From: Rhodococcus oryzae
GTDB lineage: Bacteria; Actinomycetota; Actinomycetes; Mycobacteriales; Mycobacteriaceae
Direction: 5' to 3'
Length of the DNA stretch: 64,000 nucleotides
Assembly (NCBI RefSeq): GCF_005049235.1
Contig: NZ_SUMD01000005.1
Location: forward strand, 248,001-312,000
A program made the position numbers and the translations under genes. The notes beneath the pieces are model-generated. The model was given only the letters and a program-made list of their open reading frames with translations, was not told where the DNA came from and did no database searches. Positions 17,057 through 26,177 of the stretch are shown here, piece by piece (position 1 is the stretch's first letter; each line of letters starts with the position of its first letter).

Positions 17057-18913
17057 CTACTTCTTCGGCTTGTCCGCCACCGACTCGTTCGACAGCGCCG
17101 CCACGAAGGCCTCCTGCGGGACCTCGACACGACCGATGGTCTTCATCCGCTTCTTGCCCTCCTTCTGCTTCTCGAGCAGCTTGCGCTTTCGGCTGATGTC
17201 ACCGCCGTAGCACTTCGCGAGCACGTCCTTGCGGATCGCGCGAATATTCTCGCGCGCAATGATCTTCGCGCCGATCGCGGCCTGGATCGGCACCTCGAAC
17301 TGCTGGCGCGGGATCAGCTCGCGCAGCTTGGTGGTCATCTTGTTGCCGTAGGCGAACGCGGCGTCCTTGTGCACGATCGCGCTGAACGCGTCGACCGCCT
17401 CGCCCTGCAGCAGGATGTCCACCTTCACCAGGGCGGCCTGCTGCTCGCCGGACTCCTCGTAGTCGAGGCTGGCATAGCCCTTGGTGCGCGACTTCAGCGA
17501 GTCGAAGAAGTCGAACATGATCTCGCCCATCGGCAGCGTGTACCGCAGCTCGACCCGGGTCTCGGAGAGGTAGTCCATGCCGCCGAGCTCGCCGCGACGG
17601 CTCTGGCACAGCTCCATGATCGGGCCGGTGTACTCGCTCGGCGCGATGACGGTGCACTTGGCCATCGGCTCGTACACCTCGCGCACCCGGCCCTCCGGCC
17701 AGTACGAGGGGTTGGTGACCTCGTGCTCGGAGCCGTCCTCCATCACCACGCGGTAGACCACGTTGGGCGCCGTCGAGATGAGGTCGAGGCCGAACTCGCG
17801 CTCGAGCCGGTCCCGGGTGATCTCCATGTGCAGCAGCCCGAGGAACCCGCAGCGGAAGCCGAAGCCAAGGGCCACAGAGGTTTCCGGCTCATACGCCAGC
17901 GCCGCGTCATTCAGCCGCAGCTTGTCGAGCGCATCGCGCAGCACCGGGTAGTCGGAGCCGTCCATCGGGTACAGGCCGGAGTACACCATCGGCTTGGGAT
18001 CGCGGTAGCCGACGAGCGGCTCCGAGGCGCCGTTCCGCGCGGCGGTGACGGTGTCGCCGACCCGGGACTGGCGGACGTCCTTGACGCCGGTGATCAGATA
18101 GCCCACCTCGCCGACGCCGAGGCCGATGCTCGGCTTGGGCTCGGGCGAGATGATGCCGACCTCGAGCAGCTCGTGGGTGGTGCCGGTGGACATCATGGTG
18201 ATCTTCTCGCGCGGGGTGATCCGCCCGTCCACCACGCGGACGTAGGTGACCACGCCGCGGTACGCGTCGTACACGGAGTCGAAGATCATCGCGCGCGCAG
18301 GGCCGTCCGCGTTCCCGACCGGCGCCGGGATCTTCTTGACGACCTCGTCGAGCAGTTCCTTGACGCCGACACCGGTCTTGCCCGAGACCCGCAGCACGTC
18401 GCCCGGCTCGCAGCCGGTGATGTGCGCGATCTCCTCGGCGTAGCGGTCGGGATCGGCCGCGGGCAGGTCGATCTTGTTGAGCACCGGGATGATGGTGAGG
18501 TCCTTCTCCATCGCCAGGTACAGGTTCGCCAGCGTCTGCGCCTCGATGCCCTGCGCGGCGTCCACCAGCAGCACGGCGCCCTCGCAGGCCTCCAGCGCGC
18601 GGGACACCTCGTAGGTGAAGTCGACGTGACCGGGCGTGTCGATCAGGTGCAGGACGATCTCTTCCTTGGTGCCGTCCTCGTTCTCGACGACCCAGGGCAG
18701 CCGCACGTTCTGCGCCTTGATGGTGATGCCGCGCTCGCGCTCGATGTCCATCCGGTCCAGGTACTGGGCGCGCATCTGCCGCGGATCGACCACCCCGGTG
18801 AGCTGCAGCATCCGGTCCGCGAGAGTCGACTTGCCGTGGTCGATGTGCGCGATGATGCAGAAGTTCCGGATCCGTGCGGGATCCGTGAACGTCTTGTCTG
18901 CGAAGCTGCTGAT
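17057..18913 (-). CDS. lepA: Elongation factor 4 (LepA); apparent ATC start codon
   Basis: About 618 aa back-translocating ribosomal GTPase: P-loop [30 protein letters not shown] and the LepA-specific C-terminal domain ending near [23 protein letters not shown]. The first ATG (18811) falls after the P-loop and cannot be the start. Between it and the upstream in-frame stop (about 19043) there is no ATG, GTG or TTG. The best candidate is ATC at 18913, 7 nt after a perfect AGGAG (18925-18921), which gives [17 protein letters not shown], the conserved N-terminus. A CTG at 19021 is the only other near-cognate codon with a start precedent. A base error (ATG read as ATC) cannot be excluded. Confidence 0.93.
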   Translation of the reverse strand: MSSFADKTFTDPARIRNFCIIAHIDHGKSTLADRMLQLTGVVDPRQMRAQYLDRMDIERERGITIKAQNVRLPWVVENEDGTKEEIVLHLIDTPGHVDFTYEVSRALEACEGAVLLVDAAQGIEAQTLANLYLAMEKDLTIIPVLNKIDLPAADPDRYAEEIAHITGCEPGDVLRVSGKTGVGVKELLDEVVKKIPAPVGNADGPARAMIFDSVYDAYRGVVTYVRVVDGRITPREKITMMSTGTTHELLEVGIISPEPKPSIGLGVGEVGYLITGVKDVRQSRVGDTVTAARNGASEPLVGYRDPKPMVYSGLYPMDGSDYPVLRDALDKLRLNDAALAYEPETSVALGFGFRCGFLGLLHMEITRDRLEREFGLDLISTAPNVVYRVVMEDGSEHEVTNPSYWPEGRVREVYEPMAKCTVIAPSEYTGPIMELCQSRRGELGGMDYLSETRVELRYTLPMGEIMFDFFDSLKSRTKGYASLDYEESGEQQAALVKVDILLQGEAVDAFSAIVHKDAAFAYGNKMTTKLRELIPRQQFEVPIQAAIGAKIIARENIRAIRKDVLAKCYGGDISRKRKLLEKQKEGKKRMKTIGRVEVPQEAFVAALSNESVADKPKK

Positions 18914-19098
18914 TTCGGGGCTCCTGAACTCGTCACTGGCGGCGGCCCGAACCGGGCTGCGGTAAGTCGTCGCCCCAGGATATCGCCCGGGTCGGCGCGC
19001 GGCGGCACCGGAGCGACTCAGCGACCGGTCGGCGCCGCTCGATCAGCCCGTGGCCCGGATCCGATCCAGCCGCACGGCGCCGGTCCCCGCCGCGCAGA

Positions 19099-19104
19099 TA
19101 AGTT
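19099..19104 (+). promoter_or_regulatory. Leaderless -10 element (PemK-like gene)
   Basis: TAAGTT ends 6 nt before the ATG at 19111. Confidence 0.6.
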
Positions 19105-19110
19105 GGACGC

Positions 19111-19671
19111 ATGGCACGTAGCTGGACGCAGATCGGCAAGCAACTCGGGAGCATCGCGCTGCGCGAGGGCCCCCGCCTGTTCAAGGAGCTGCAACGCTCG
19201 GGCGTGTTGCCCGGCAAGGCCCGTGTCGAGCAGGCCACGAAGCCGAAGCCGACCCTCAAGCCCGGACGACCGGTGTCCAACACCGCGGTGCCGACCGCGC
19301 ACCGCGCCCGCCGGGTCGAGTACTCCCCCGACCTCGACGGACGGGCCGACCCGGGCGAGGTCGTGTGGACCTGGGTGACCTACGAGGAGGACGCCCACCA
19401 GGGAAAGGACCGGCCGGTCCTGGTCGTCGGGCGCGACGGCGACACCCTGCTCGGCCTGATGCTGTCCTCGAACGCCGAGCGGGACGGCGACCGGAACTGG
19501 ATGGGCGTCGGCGCCGGCTCCTGGGACAGCGCCGGCCGCCCGAGTTGGGTTCGCCTCGACCGGGTCCTCGACGTCCCCGAGGCCGGCATCCGCCGCGAGG
19601 GCGCCATCCTCGATCAGCGCCGGTTCGAACAGGTCGCGACCCGCCTGCGGTCCGACTTCAGCTGGAGCTGA
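19111..19671 (+). CDS. PemK/MazF-like protein (Rv2405-like)
   Basis: 186 aa. A basic N-terminal stretch (residues 1-60) is followed by a PemK/MazF-type beta-barrel region (PGEVVWTWVTYEEDAHQGKDRPVLVVGRDG). It is orthologous by position and sequence to M. tuberculosis Rv2405, which sits divergently from lepA (from memory). No antitoxin gene is adjacent, and the extended N-terminus is unlike active MazF toxins, so a role other than toxin is likely. Probably leaderless. Confidence 0.75.
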   Translation: MARSWTQIGKQLGSIALREGPRLFKELQRSGVLPGKARVEQATKPKPTLKPGRPVSNTAVPTAHRARRVEYSPDLDGRADPGEVVWTWVTYEEDAHQGKDRPVLVVGRDGDTLLGLMLSSNAERDGDRNWMGVGAGSWDSAGRPSWVRLDRVLDVPEAGIRREGAILDQRRFEQVATRLRSDFSWS

Positions 19672-19695
19672 GGCACTTCCGGACCGCCACGCGGA

Positions 19696-20103
19696 TCAGT
19701 TCCCGGCGAACTCCACGTCGAGCCGCAGGCGGTGGGTGCCGTCGGCCTCGACGAGCAGCTCGCCGGTCCCGCTGATCCCCGCCAGGTCGCCGGTCCCGCT
19801 GGTGGGGACCACGACGAGCTGGTGGTGGGTGCGCTCGGCACCGTCGGTGGTGGCCATGTGCGCGAAGTTGAAGGTGCCGCGGCGGTCGCCGATCGACCCC
19901 TCGAACGACTCCATCGCGACGTAGGTGCCCACCCCGGTCTCCTGGGAGAACGCGGAGGTGAACTGGGTCCGCGAGGTGCCTTCGATCTCGCCGGTGAAGG
20001 TCTTGGTCATGTAGGTGTACCCGACGTCGAGTCCGGTCTGGATCGGCGAGGTGTACTCGGTCGGCTCGAACGAGGTCACGGAGAACGTGCTGTCTGCCTG
20101 CAT
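19696..20103 (-). CDS. DUF3224 domain protein
   Basis: 135 aa small beta-rich protein with the DUF3224 pattern (SFEGSIGDRRGTFNFAH; GTGDLAGISGTGEL). The fold resembles allene-oxide-cyclase barrels; biochemical role unknown. ATG 20103 was chosen over the longer frame because a -10 (TACTCT) lies 6 nt before it, indicating a leaderless mRNA. It is convergent with the PemK-like gene, 24 nt apart. Confidence 0.85.
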   Translation of the reverse strand: MQADSTFSVTSFEPTEYTSPIQTGLDVGYTYMTKTFTGEIEGTSRTQFTSAFSQETGVGTYVAMESFEGSIGDRRGTFNFAHMATTDGAERTHHQLVVVPTSGTGDLAGISGTGELLVEADGTHRLRLDVEFAGN

Positions 20104-20109
20104 GAGGTG

Positions 20110-20115
20110 AGAGTA
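20110..20115 (-). promoter_or_regulatory. Leaderless -10 element (DUF3224 gene)
   Basis: TACTCT on the minus strand ends 6 nt before the ATG at 20103. Confidence 0.55.
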
Positions 20116-20165
20116 GGACCGGCCACCGACACCGCGCTTGAACAAACGCGACGGCGCACCACAGA

Positions 20166-20204
20166 CGAAGGACCCCCGGCGCGATCCGCGCCGGGGGTCC
20201 TTCG
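20166..20204 (-). terminator. Strong terminator after the aquaporin gene
   Basis: Perfect 18-bp stem (arms beginning CGAAGGACCCCCGGCGCG) with a 3-nt loop, 18 nt past the aquaporin stop. There is no U-tract, but the stem is very stable. Confidence 0.85.
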
Positions 20205-20221
20205 TTCGGGATCGGGTCCCG

Positions 20222-20998
20222 CTAGATGTTGATCCGGTCGTAGCGACCGAACACCCCGCGGTAGGCCAGCGCGCCGAGCGCGCCGCCGATGAGCGGGAAC
20301 ACGATGAACGCCCACAGCTGGCCGAGTGCGCCGTCCTGGTAGGGCGCCACCGCGATGCTGCGGGCCGGGTTCACCGAGGTGTTGTCGATCGGGATCGACA
20401 CCAGGTGGATCACCGCGAGGGTGAAGCCGATGGAGATGCCCGCCAGCGGAACGTCCGAGATCTGGTCGGTCGAGGCCATGACCACGAACACCAGCAGCGC
20501 GGTGAGGAGCACCTCGATCACGATCATCGCGGCGAGGCCGTATCCGTTCTCCAGTACCCCGATGCCCAGCGGACCCTTGATCGCCGACGGGCTGTGCTGA
20601 CCCCACCCGTTCGCGCCGAGCCCCGAAGCCGCGCGGTTGTAGGACGGCAGCGACTTGGCCACCGAGTAGAGGACGACGCCCGCGAGCACGCCGCCGAGAA
20701 CCTGGGCGGCCACATACAGGCCCGCCTTGGCCACGGATATGCGGCCGAGCAGGAAGTGCCCGAAGGTAACGGCCGGATTCACGTGGCAGCCCGAGATGGG
20801 TCCGATCGAGTACACGAGGAAGAGCAGGGTGAGGCCGAACGCCAGGGCCACGCCGAGGTTGCCGACCTTGTCGCCCGCGATCACCGCGGTGCCCACCGAT
20901 GCGAACACCAAGACGAACGTGCCGATGCCCTCGGCGATGTACTTCTTGACGTCCGAGATCGGTTCCTTCTCAGAGATTTCCTGTGCAGTCGGAGACAT
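20222..20998 (-). CDS. aqpZ: AqpZ-like aquaporin
   Basis: 258 aa, six transmembrane segments and two half-helices with NPA motifs (HVNPAVTFGHF and TSVNPARSIA). The segment IHLVSIPIDNTSVNPARS closely follows E. coli AqpZ, including the selectivity-filter His and Arg, so it should be a water channel rather than a glycerol facilitator. A hydrophilic N-terminus of about 20 residues precedes the first helix. GAAGGTGG lies just before the ATG. Monocistronic, bounded by a strong terminator. Confidence 0.92.
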   Translation of the reverse strand: MSPTAQEISEKEPISDVKKYIAEGIGTFVLVFASVGTAVIAGDKVGNLGVALAFGLTLLFLVYSIGPISGCHVNPAVTFGHFLLGRISVAKAGLYVAAQVLGGVLAGVVLYSVAKSLPSYNRAASGLGANGWGQHSPSAIKGPLGIGVLENGYGLAAMIVIEVLLTALLVFVVMASTDQISDVPLAGISIGFTLAVIHLVSIPIDNTSVNPARSIAVAPYQDGALGQLWAFIVFPLIGGALGALAYRGVFGRYDRINI

Positions 20999-21052
20999 GT
21001 TCCACCTTCAGTGAAATAGGGTCATATGCAAGGACAAGATCATTTCGGGACG

Positions 21053-21895
21053 CTACGCGAGGCGGGTGATCTCCACAACAACATCGAGGTCTGTCGAGCC
21101 GCCGCCGGAGTAGATCCCCTTGAGCGGTGGGACATCGGCGTAATCCCTGCCCACGGCCACCGATACGTGCTGCTCGTTGACCTCGACGGCGTTGGTCGGG
21201 TCGTGCCCCCACCACTCCCCGGTCCACGCCTCCACCCAGGCGTGACTCTCGCCCTCCACGGTGTCCCCCAGCGCGGCGGAACGTTTCGGGTGCAGATAGC
21301 CGGACACGTAGCGACTGGGGATGCCCATGCTCCGCAGCAGCAACAGGGTCAGGTGCGCGTAGTCCTGGCACACCCCGGCGCGCTCGTCCCAGGCCTGCAG
21401 CGCGGACGTGCGCACCCCCGTCGTTCCCGGCACGTAGGACATCTCCTCGTGCACCCAATTGGACGCCGCCACAACCGCTTCCGCGGGCTCGCGACCCTTG
21501 CGCAGGTCTCTTGCGACGGCGGCGAGCTTGCGACTACCCGGCACATAGGCTGTGTCGCTGAGCAATTCGCCGAACCTGTCGCGCAGATACGCACCCCCGA
21601 GCTGCGTCCATGTCACGGTCTCCGTGGGCGCGGTGAACGGGTCGGTCTCCACCACCGAGGATCCCGACACCTCCAGCGTGGTGTGTGGGGCGTGCAGGTC
21701 GAACGCGGTGACCGCGGTACCCCAATAGTCGGTGTACCGATACCACCTGGTCGCCGGGGCCGTCTCGACACGGTTGAGGATCACGTTCTGCCGATGATCG
21801 CTCCTCGGGGTGAGCCTGGCCTCGTTGTAGGAGGAGGTCACCGGCGCGTTGTACGCGAATCCGGTGGTGTGCACCACCCGCAGCCGCCAGCTCAC
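21053..21895 (-). CDS. Transglutaminase-like cysteine peptidase family protein
   Basis: 280 aa. N-terminal beta domain (residues 1-80) and a transglutaminase core with a complete triad: C176 (AGVCQDYAHL), H218 (SHAWVEAW) and D232 (GHDPTN). GTG 21895 overlaps the upstream stop (GTGA). It is the third gene of a conserved trio with an alpha-E protein and a circularly permuted ATP-grasp enzyme (Rv2409c-Rv2411c in M. tuberculosis, from memory). The trio is widespread in bacteria and is thought to make and/or hydrolyse a peptide-like product that is still unknown. Confidence 0.9.
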   Translation of the reverse strand: MSWRLRVVHTTGFAYNAPVTSSYNEARLTPRSDHRQNVILNRVETAPATRWYRYTDYWGTAVTAFDLHAPHTTLEVSGSSVVETDPFTAPTETVTWTQLGGAYLRDRFGELLSDTAYVPGSRKLAAVARDLRKGREPAEAVVAASNWVHEEMSYVPGTTGVRTSALQAWDERAGVCQDYAHLTLLLLRSMGIPSRYVSGYLHPKRSAALGDTVEGESHAWVEAWTGEWWGHDPTNAVEVNEQHVSVAVGRDYADVPPLKGIYSGGGSTDLDVVVEITRLA

Positions 21896-22863
21896 AGCTC
21901 CCCCTCCAGCGTCGTGTCACCGCTCCTTGCCCCAGCGTCGGTCCACGCCACCCACGGCGCGGAGTGGAAGTACTGCAACGCGATGGCCTCCCCCAGCTCG
22001 CGACACGTCTCCTGCAGCGACACCAGCCTGGCCTGCAGGTCCTCCATCAGCACCCCCGGCGGCAGGAACTCCAGCTCGCTCCTTGCCCGGCCGAGCAACC
22101 GCTGGGCCTCGGCCCTCGAGCCGACCCGGCTGTGCGGCCGGTGATCGAGTTCGTCGAGACACTGCTCGGCCTGCCGGAGGGCGTGGAACACGGACCGCGG
22201 GAAGAGCCGATCCAGCAGGATGAACTCGACCACCCGACGCGCATCGAGGGCGCCGCGGTAGGTCCGCAGGTAGGTGTCCTGGGCTCCCGCCGACCGCAGC
22301 ACGGTCACCCAGGCAGGCGAGCTGGTGCGGTCCCCCGCCCGCGAGAGCAGCAGCCGCACGATCATGTCCACCCGTTCGACGGACCGGCCGAGGAGCAGGA
22401 ACCGGTAGCCGTCGTCGCGACTGAGGGTGGAATCCGCCAGCCCGGCGAACATCGCGGCGCGGCCCTCGACATAGCTGAAGAACTCGTGGGGACCGAGACG
22501 CCGGGCGGCCTCCTCGCGCGCCGCGAGACCGTTGTAGGTGGTGTTCAGGCACTCCCACATCTCGCTAGAGGTCACTTCCCGTGCGCCCCTAGCGTTCTCG
22601 CGGGCATGCGCCAGGGAATCGACTATCGATCCACCCTGGTCGCGGCTGAACGCGACCAGGTCGGTCACCGACCACACGTCGAGCGTGCCCTCCGGCGGGG
22701 AGATCCCCAGCACCCGCAGCAGCAGGCGCGAGGACCGATCCGCGTCGACGGTGGAGTCCTCGAACAACTGGTGCACCGCGACGTCGAGGATGCGGGCGGT
22801 GTCGTCGGCGCGCTCGACATAGCGCCCGATCCAGTACAGCGACTCGGCATTACGCGCCAGCAT
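21892..22863 (-). CDS. Alpha-E domain protein
   Basis: 323 aa, all-helical, with the family start MLARNAESLYWIGRYVERADDTARIL and a central YNGLAAREEAARRLGP segment. Function unknown; always found next to the ATP-grasp and transglutaminase genes. ATG 22863 has a G-rich ribosome site. The start lies 14 nt inside the ATP-grasp gene, so the trio is a coupled operon. Confidence 0.9.
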   Translation of the reverse strand: MLARNAESLYWIGRYVERADDTARILDVAVHQLFEDSTVDADRSSRLLLRVLGISPPEGTLDVWSVTDLVAFSRDQGGSIVDSLAHARENARGAREVTSSEMWECLNTTYNGLAAREEAARRLGPHEFFSYVEGRAAMFAGLADSTLSRDDGYRFLLLGRSVERVDMIVRLLLSRAGDRTSSPAWVTVLRSAGAQDTYLRTYRGALDARRVVEFILLDRLFPRSVFHALRQAEQCLDELDHRPHSRVGSRAEAQRLLGRARSELEFLPPGVLMEDLQARLVSLQETCRELGEAIALQYFHSAPWVAWTDAGARSGDTTLEGEL

Positions 22864-24517
22864 CGTCCCCCACCCCACCCTGCTGCTGTTGTTGCTGCTG
22901 TTGCTGTCCGGCGGACAGCTCCGGCCCCTGCTCGGTCTGCCCGGCCCGCGACGGCTCACCCACCAGCTCGGCGCCCGCCAGCTCGCGCTCCGCGTCCGAG
23001 GTCCGGCTCGCGAGGACCCAGGTGTCCTTGCTGCCGCCGCCCTGACTGGAATTGACCACCAGCGATCCCTCCGGCAACGCGACCCTGGTCAGCCCACCGG
23101 GCAGGACCCAGACGTCCTCGCCGTCGTTCACCGCGAACGGCCGCAGGTCCACGTGGCGGGGCACCAGCACGTCGCCGACCTTCGTCGGGACGGTTGAGAG
23201 CTGGACCACCGGCTGCGCGATCCAGCCGCGCGGGTCGTCGCGGATCTTGCGCTTGATCGCCCGGAGTTCCTTCGGCGAGGCATCCGGGCCGAAGACGATC
23301 CCGTACCCGCCCGAGCCCTCGACCGGCTTGATCACCAGCTCGTCGACCCGGTCGAGCACCTGCGCGCACTCGTCCTCGAGCCAGCACCGGTAGGTGTCCA
23401 CGTTCGCCAGCAGCGGCTTCTCGCCGAGGTAGTACTCGATGATCGCGGGGACATAGGTGTAGACGAGCTTGTCGTCGCCGACGCCATTGCCGACGGCGCT
23501 GGAGATGACGACGTTCCCGGCGCGCGCGGCGTTGAGGAGCCCGGCGACGCCGAGCACCGAATCCGGCCGGAACTGCATCGGGTCCAGGTACTCGTCGTCG
23601 AGCCGGCGGTAGATCACGTCCACCTGACGCTCGCCCTCGGTGCTACGCATGTAGACGACGTTGTCGCGGCAGAACAGGTCGCGCCCCTCCACCAGCTCCA
23701 CGCCCATCTGCCTGGCCAGCAGCGAATGCTCGAAGTACGCGGAGTTCGCGACGCCAGGGGTGAGCACCACCACGGTCGGATCCGCCTCGTTCAACGCCGC
23801 CGCGTTGCGCAGGGCCCGCAGCAGGTGCGTCGCATAATCGCCGACCGCGCGCACCCGGTGGGAGGAGAACAGGTCGGGGAAGACCCGCGCCATGGTCCGC
23901 CTGTTCTCCATGACATAGGACACCCCTGACGGCGATCGGAGGTTGTCCTCGAGCACTCGGAAGGTCCCGTTTGCGTCGCGCACGAGGTCGATACCCGCCA
24001 CGTGGATGCGCACCCCGTTCGGCGGCACGATCCCGAATGCCTCGCGGTGAAAGTGCTCACACGAGGTGATCAGCGACTTCGGTACCACCTCGTCGCGCAG
24101 GATCGCCTGTTCGCCGTAGACGTCGGCGAGAAACAACTCCAGTGCCTGCACCCGCTGCTTGATCCCCCGCTCCAGCCGGGACCACTCGGCCGCCGCGATC
24201 ACCCGCGGCACCAGGTCGAGCGGGAACGGGCGCTCCTGGCCCGACAGCGAGAACGTAATGCCCTGATCGATGAAGGCCCGGCCGAGCGCGTCGGCGCGAG
24301 CGGCGAGGTGAGCAGCGTCCGAGGGTGTCAGCGCGGCGTGGATCCCGCGGTAGGGCGCGCGGACCCTGCCGTCCCGGTCGAACATCTCGTCGTAGGCGAG
24401 CGCGTATCGTCCGATGTCGGCGTACCCGTCGAAGATGCGCGGCGGCCGCGATCCGCCCCGCCGGACCAGACCCGCCTCGGCCACCACCTGCGGCATCGTC
24501 GATGATCGGAGATTCAT
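22850..24517 (-). CDS. Circularly permuted ATP-grasp protein
   Basis: 555 aa. Matches the circularly permuted ATP-grasp family, with blocks VLEDNLRSPSGVSYVMENR, GRDLFCRDNVVYMR and KPVEGSGGYGIVFGP. It is predicted to form an amide or peptide bond with ATP on an unknown substrate, acting with the alpha-E and transglutaminase proteins. The last ~40 residues are low-complexity and include nine consecutive glutamines encoded by mixed CAG/CAA. It is the first gene of the trio and is divergent from rpsT. Confidence 0.9.
   Translation of the reverse strand: MNLRSSTMPQVVAEAGLVRRGGSRPPRIFDGYADIGRYALAYDEMFDRDGRVRAPYRGIHAALTPSDAAHLAARADALGRAFIDQGITFSLSGQERPFPLDLVPRVIAAAEWSRLERGIKQRVQALELFLADVYGEQAILRDEVVPKSLITSCEHFHREAFGIVPPNGVRIHVAGIDLVRDANGTFRVLEDNLRSPSGVSYVMENRRTMARVFPDLFSSHRVRAVGDYATHLLRALRNAAALNEADPTVVVLTPGVANSAYFEHSLLARQMGVELVEGRDLFCRDNVVYMRSTEGERQVDVIYRRLDDEYLDPMQFRPDSVLGVAGLLNAARAGNVVISSAVGNGVGDDKLVYTYVPAIIEYYLGEKPLLANVDTYRCWLEDECAQVLDRVDELVIKPVEGSGGYGIVFGPDASPKELRAIKRKIRDDPRGWIAQPVVQLSTVPTKVGDVLVPRHVDLRPFAVNDGEDVWVLPGGLTRVALPEGSLVVNSSQGGGSKDTWVLASRTSDAERELAGAELVGEPSRAGQTEQGPELSAGQQQQQQQQQGGVGDDAGA
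22880..22908 (-). repeat. Nine-codon polyglutamine tract
   Basis: Nine CAG/CAA codons in the C-terminal tail of the ATP-grasp gene. Such triplet runs can vary in length between strains. Confidence 0.8.
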
Positions 24518-24598
24518 CGGCCAATGGTGCTACAGCTCGCGGCGACCGGCAGCGCGAGCCGACAACGTCATAGTTCGCACCCCGGGATGCGCGTCGGT

Positions 24599-24628
24599 TT
24601 GGGTTCCAGGACCGGTCCCTGGTAATCT
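24599..24628 (+). promoter_or_regulatory. rpsT: Promoter of rpsT
   Basis: TTGGGT (24599-24604), 18-nt spacer, TAATCT (24623-24628). This predicts a 5' leader of about 65 nt. Confidence 0.5.
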
Positions 24629-24700
24629 CGACCGTCGGCGCCCAAGTGCGCCCAAAGCTTCTTAGACAAGAAACCGAGCGAAAACGACAGGATTCTACGC

Positions 24701-24961
24701 GTGGCCAACATCAAGTCCCAGGTGAAGCGGATCGCTACCAACGAGCGCCAGCGACTGCGCAACCAGTCGGTGAAGTCCTCGCTGCGTACCGCGATCCGTT
24801 CCTTCCGTGAGGCTGCGACCTCGGGCGACAAGGCGAAGGCCGACGAGCTCCTCCTGGTCGCGAGCCGCAAGCTCGACAAGGCAGCCAGCAAGGGCGTCAT
24901 CCACGCCAACCAGGCTGCCAACAAGAAGTCGGCCCTCGCGCTGGCCGCCAACAAGCTCTGA
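24701..24961 (+). CDS. rpsT: 30S ribosomal protein S20
   Basis: 86 aa, basic helical protein starting [11 protein letters not shown] and ending [10 protein letters not shown]; binds 16S rRNA early in small-subunit assembly. The start codon is GTG, as is common for actinobacterial rpsT. Flanked by a clear promoter and an intrinsic terminator, so it is its own transcription unit. Confidence 0.97.
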   Translation: MANIKSQVKRIATNERQRLRNQSVKSSLRTAIRSFREAATSGDKAKADELLLVASRKLDKAASKGVIHANQAANKKSALALAANKL

Positions 24962-24978
24962 CGTAAACCGTCTCGCAG

Positions 24979-25008
24979 AACCGCCCGGTCCACGACCGGG
25001 CGGTTTTT
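24979..25008 (+). terminator. rpsT: Rho-independent terminator of rpsT
   Basis: 10-bp perfect stem CCGCCCGGTC / GACCGGGCGG with a CAC loop, followed by five T. This is the only textbook intrinsic terminator in the window. Confidence 0.93.
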
Positions 25009-25070
25009 CGCGTTCCCGCGTCGGGGCGTATGGGCGTCGACCCCGTCGGGTCACCGCACGGGCGCGGGAC

Positions 25071-26045
25071 TCAGCGGTACAGCTCGGCGACCCGCCGCAC
25101 CGCGAACTCCACGGCATAGTCCGGGTCCGCGGCCGCGCCCTTGACGTCGGCGTTGAGCTGGGCGACGACGCCAAGGGCCTCACCGATGGACTCCGAGCCC
25201 CAGCCGCGCGCCTGCCCCTGTGCCTTCTTGATCTTCCAGGGCGGCATGCCCAGCTCCGACGCCATCCGGAACGGGTCGCCGCGGCCGGCGGAGCCCACCC
25301 TGGCGACGGTGTGCACGGCGTCGGCGAGGGCGTCGGCGAGCAGCACGTGCGGCACGCCCCGCAGCATCGCCCACCGCAGCGCCTCCATCGCACCGGTGCG
25401 GTCGCCCGAGACCGCCAGCTCGGCGACGTCGAAGCCCGAGACCTCGGCCTTGCCCGTGTAGTACTTCTGTACGGCGGCCGCGTCGATCAGTCCGCCGGTG
25501 TCGGCGGCGAGCTGTGAGCAGGCCGCGGCCAGCTCGCGCAGATCCGACCCGACCGCGTCGATCACCGCCTGGATCACCTCGGGCGAGACCCGGACGCCCG
25601 CCGCGCGGAACTCGCCGCGCACGAAGTCGGCCCGCTCGCCCTGCTTGCTGAGCTTGGCGCATTCGTGCACGACGGCGCCGGACTTCTGCAGCGCCCCGAC
25701 CATCGCCTTGGCGCGGCCGCCGCCGGAATGCAGGATCACTAGGACGAAGCCCTCGGGGGGCGCCGCCGCGGCGTCGAGGACCAGCGCGACCGCATCCTTG
25801 CCCGCCTCGGCGGCGGCCTCGAGCACGATCACCCGATCCTCGGCGAACAGCGAGGGGCTCAGCAGTTCGGCGAACTCGGCGACGCTCACGTCACCCGCCC
25901 GGAGCCTGGTCACGGGCAGCTCCTCGGCGTTCGCCGAGCTCGCCCTGACCGCGGCGACGATGCCGGCGACAGCGCGATCGATCAGAAGTTCCTCGTCACC
26001 GAGTACCAGGTGGAGCGGCGCGGGGGCGGGGGATGCGGGACTCAC
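25071..26045 (-). CDS. holA: DNA polymerase III delta subunit
   Basis: 324 aa. HolA clamp-loader subunit: N-terminal [20 protein letters not shown], central [15 protein letters not shown] and C-terminal helical collar domain. It opens the beta clamp during replication. GTG 26045 was chosen because it gives the usual short N-terminus; the frame stays open another 20 codons. It is convergent with rpsT, as in mycobacteria. Confidence 0.92.
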   Translation of the reverse strand: MSPASPAPAPLHLVLGDEELLIDRAVAGIVAAVRASSANAEELPVTRLRAGDVSVAEFAELLSPSLFAEDRVIVLEAAAEAGKDAVALVLDAAAAPPEGFVLVILHSGGGRAKAMVGALQKSGAVVHECAKLSKQGERADFVRGEFRAAGVRVSPEVIQAVIDAVGSDLRELAAACSQLAADTGGLIDAAAVQKYYTGKAEVSGFDVAELAVSGDRTGAMEALRWAMLRGVPHVLLADALADAVHTVARVGSAGRGDPFRMASELGMPPWKIKKAQGQARGWGSESIGEALGVVAQLNADVKGAAADPDYAVEFAVRRVAELYR

Positions 26046-26113
26046 CCGACGATGGTCCCACGATGGGCCGACACCCCACGGACAGGGAGCCGTGCCTGCG
26101 CGCATCGCGTGTC

Positions 26114-26142
26114 TTGCATGGGACGTGGAGTCTCAGTAAATT
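26114..26142 (+). promoter_or_regulatory. Promoter of the di-iron oxygenase gene
   Basis: TTGCAT (26114-26119), 17-nt spacer, TAAATT (26137-26142): the best housekeeping-type promoter in the window. It predicts a leader of about 30 nt with GGAGA before the ATG. Confidence 0.7.
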
Positions 26143-26177
26143 GAGGCAACACCGAACCAAGATCACGGAGACCATCG

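Noticed and set aside
18643-19008. A 121-codon minus-strand frame covering the lepA 5' end, considered as evidence for a frameshift that would supply a start
   Set aside because: It is in a different frame from the P-loop and its sequence does not resemble LepA; the conserved N-terminus is already found in the lepA frame.
19111-19671. A type II toxin-antitoxin module at the PemK-like gene
   Set aside because: No antitoxin-sized partner gene is adjacent on either side, and the long basic N-terminus is not typical of MazF toxins.
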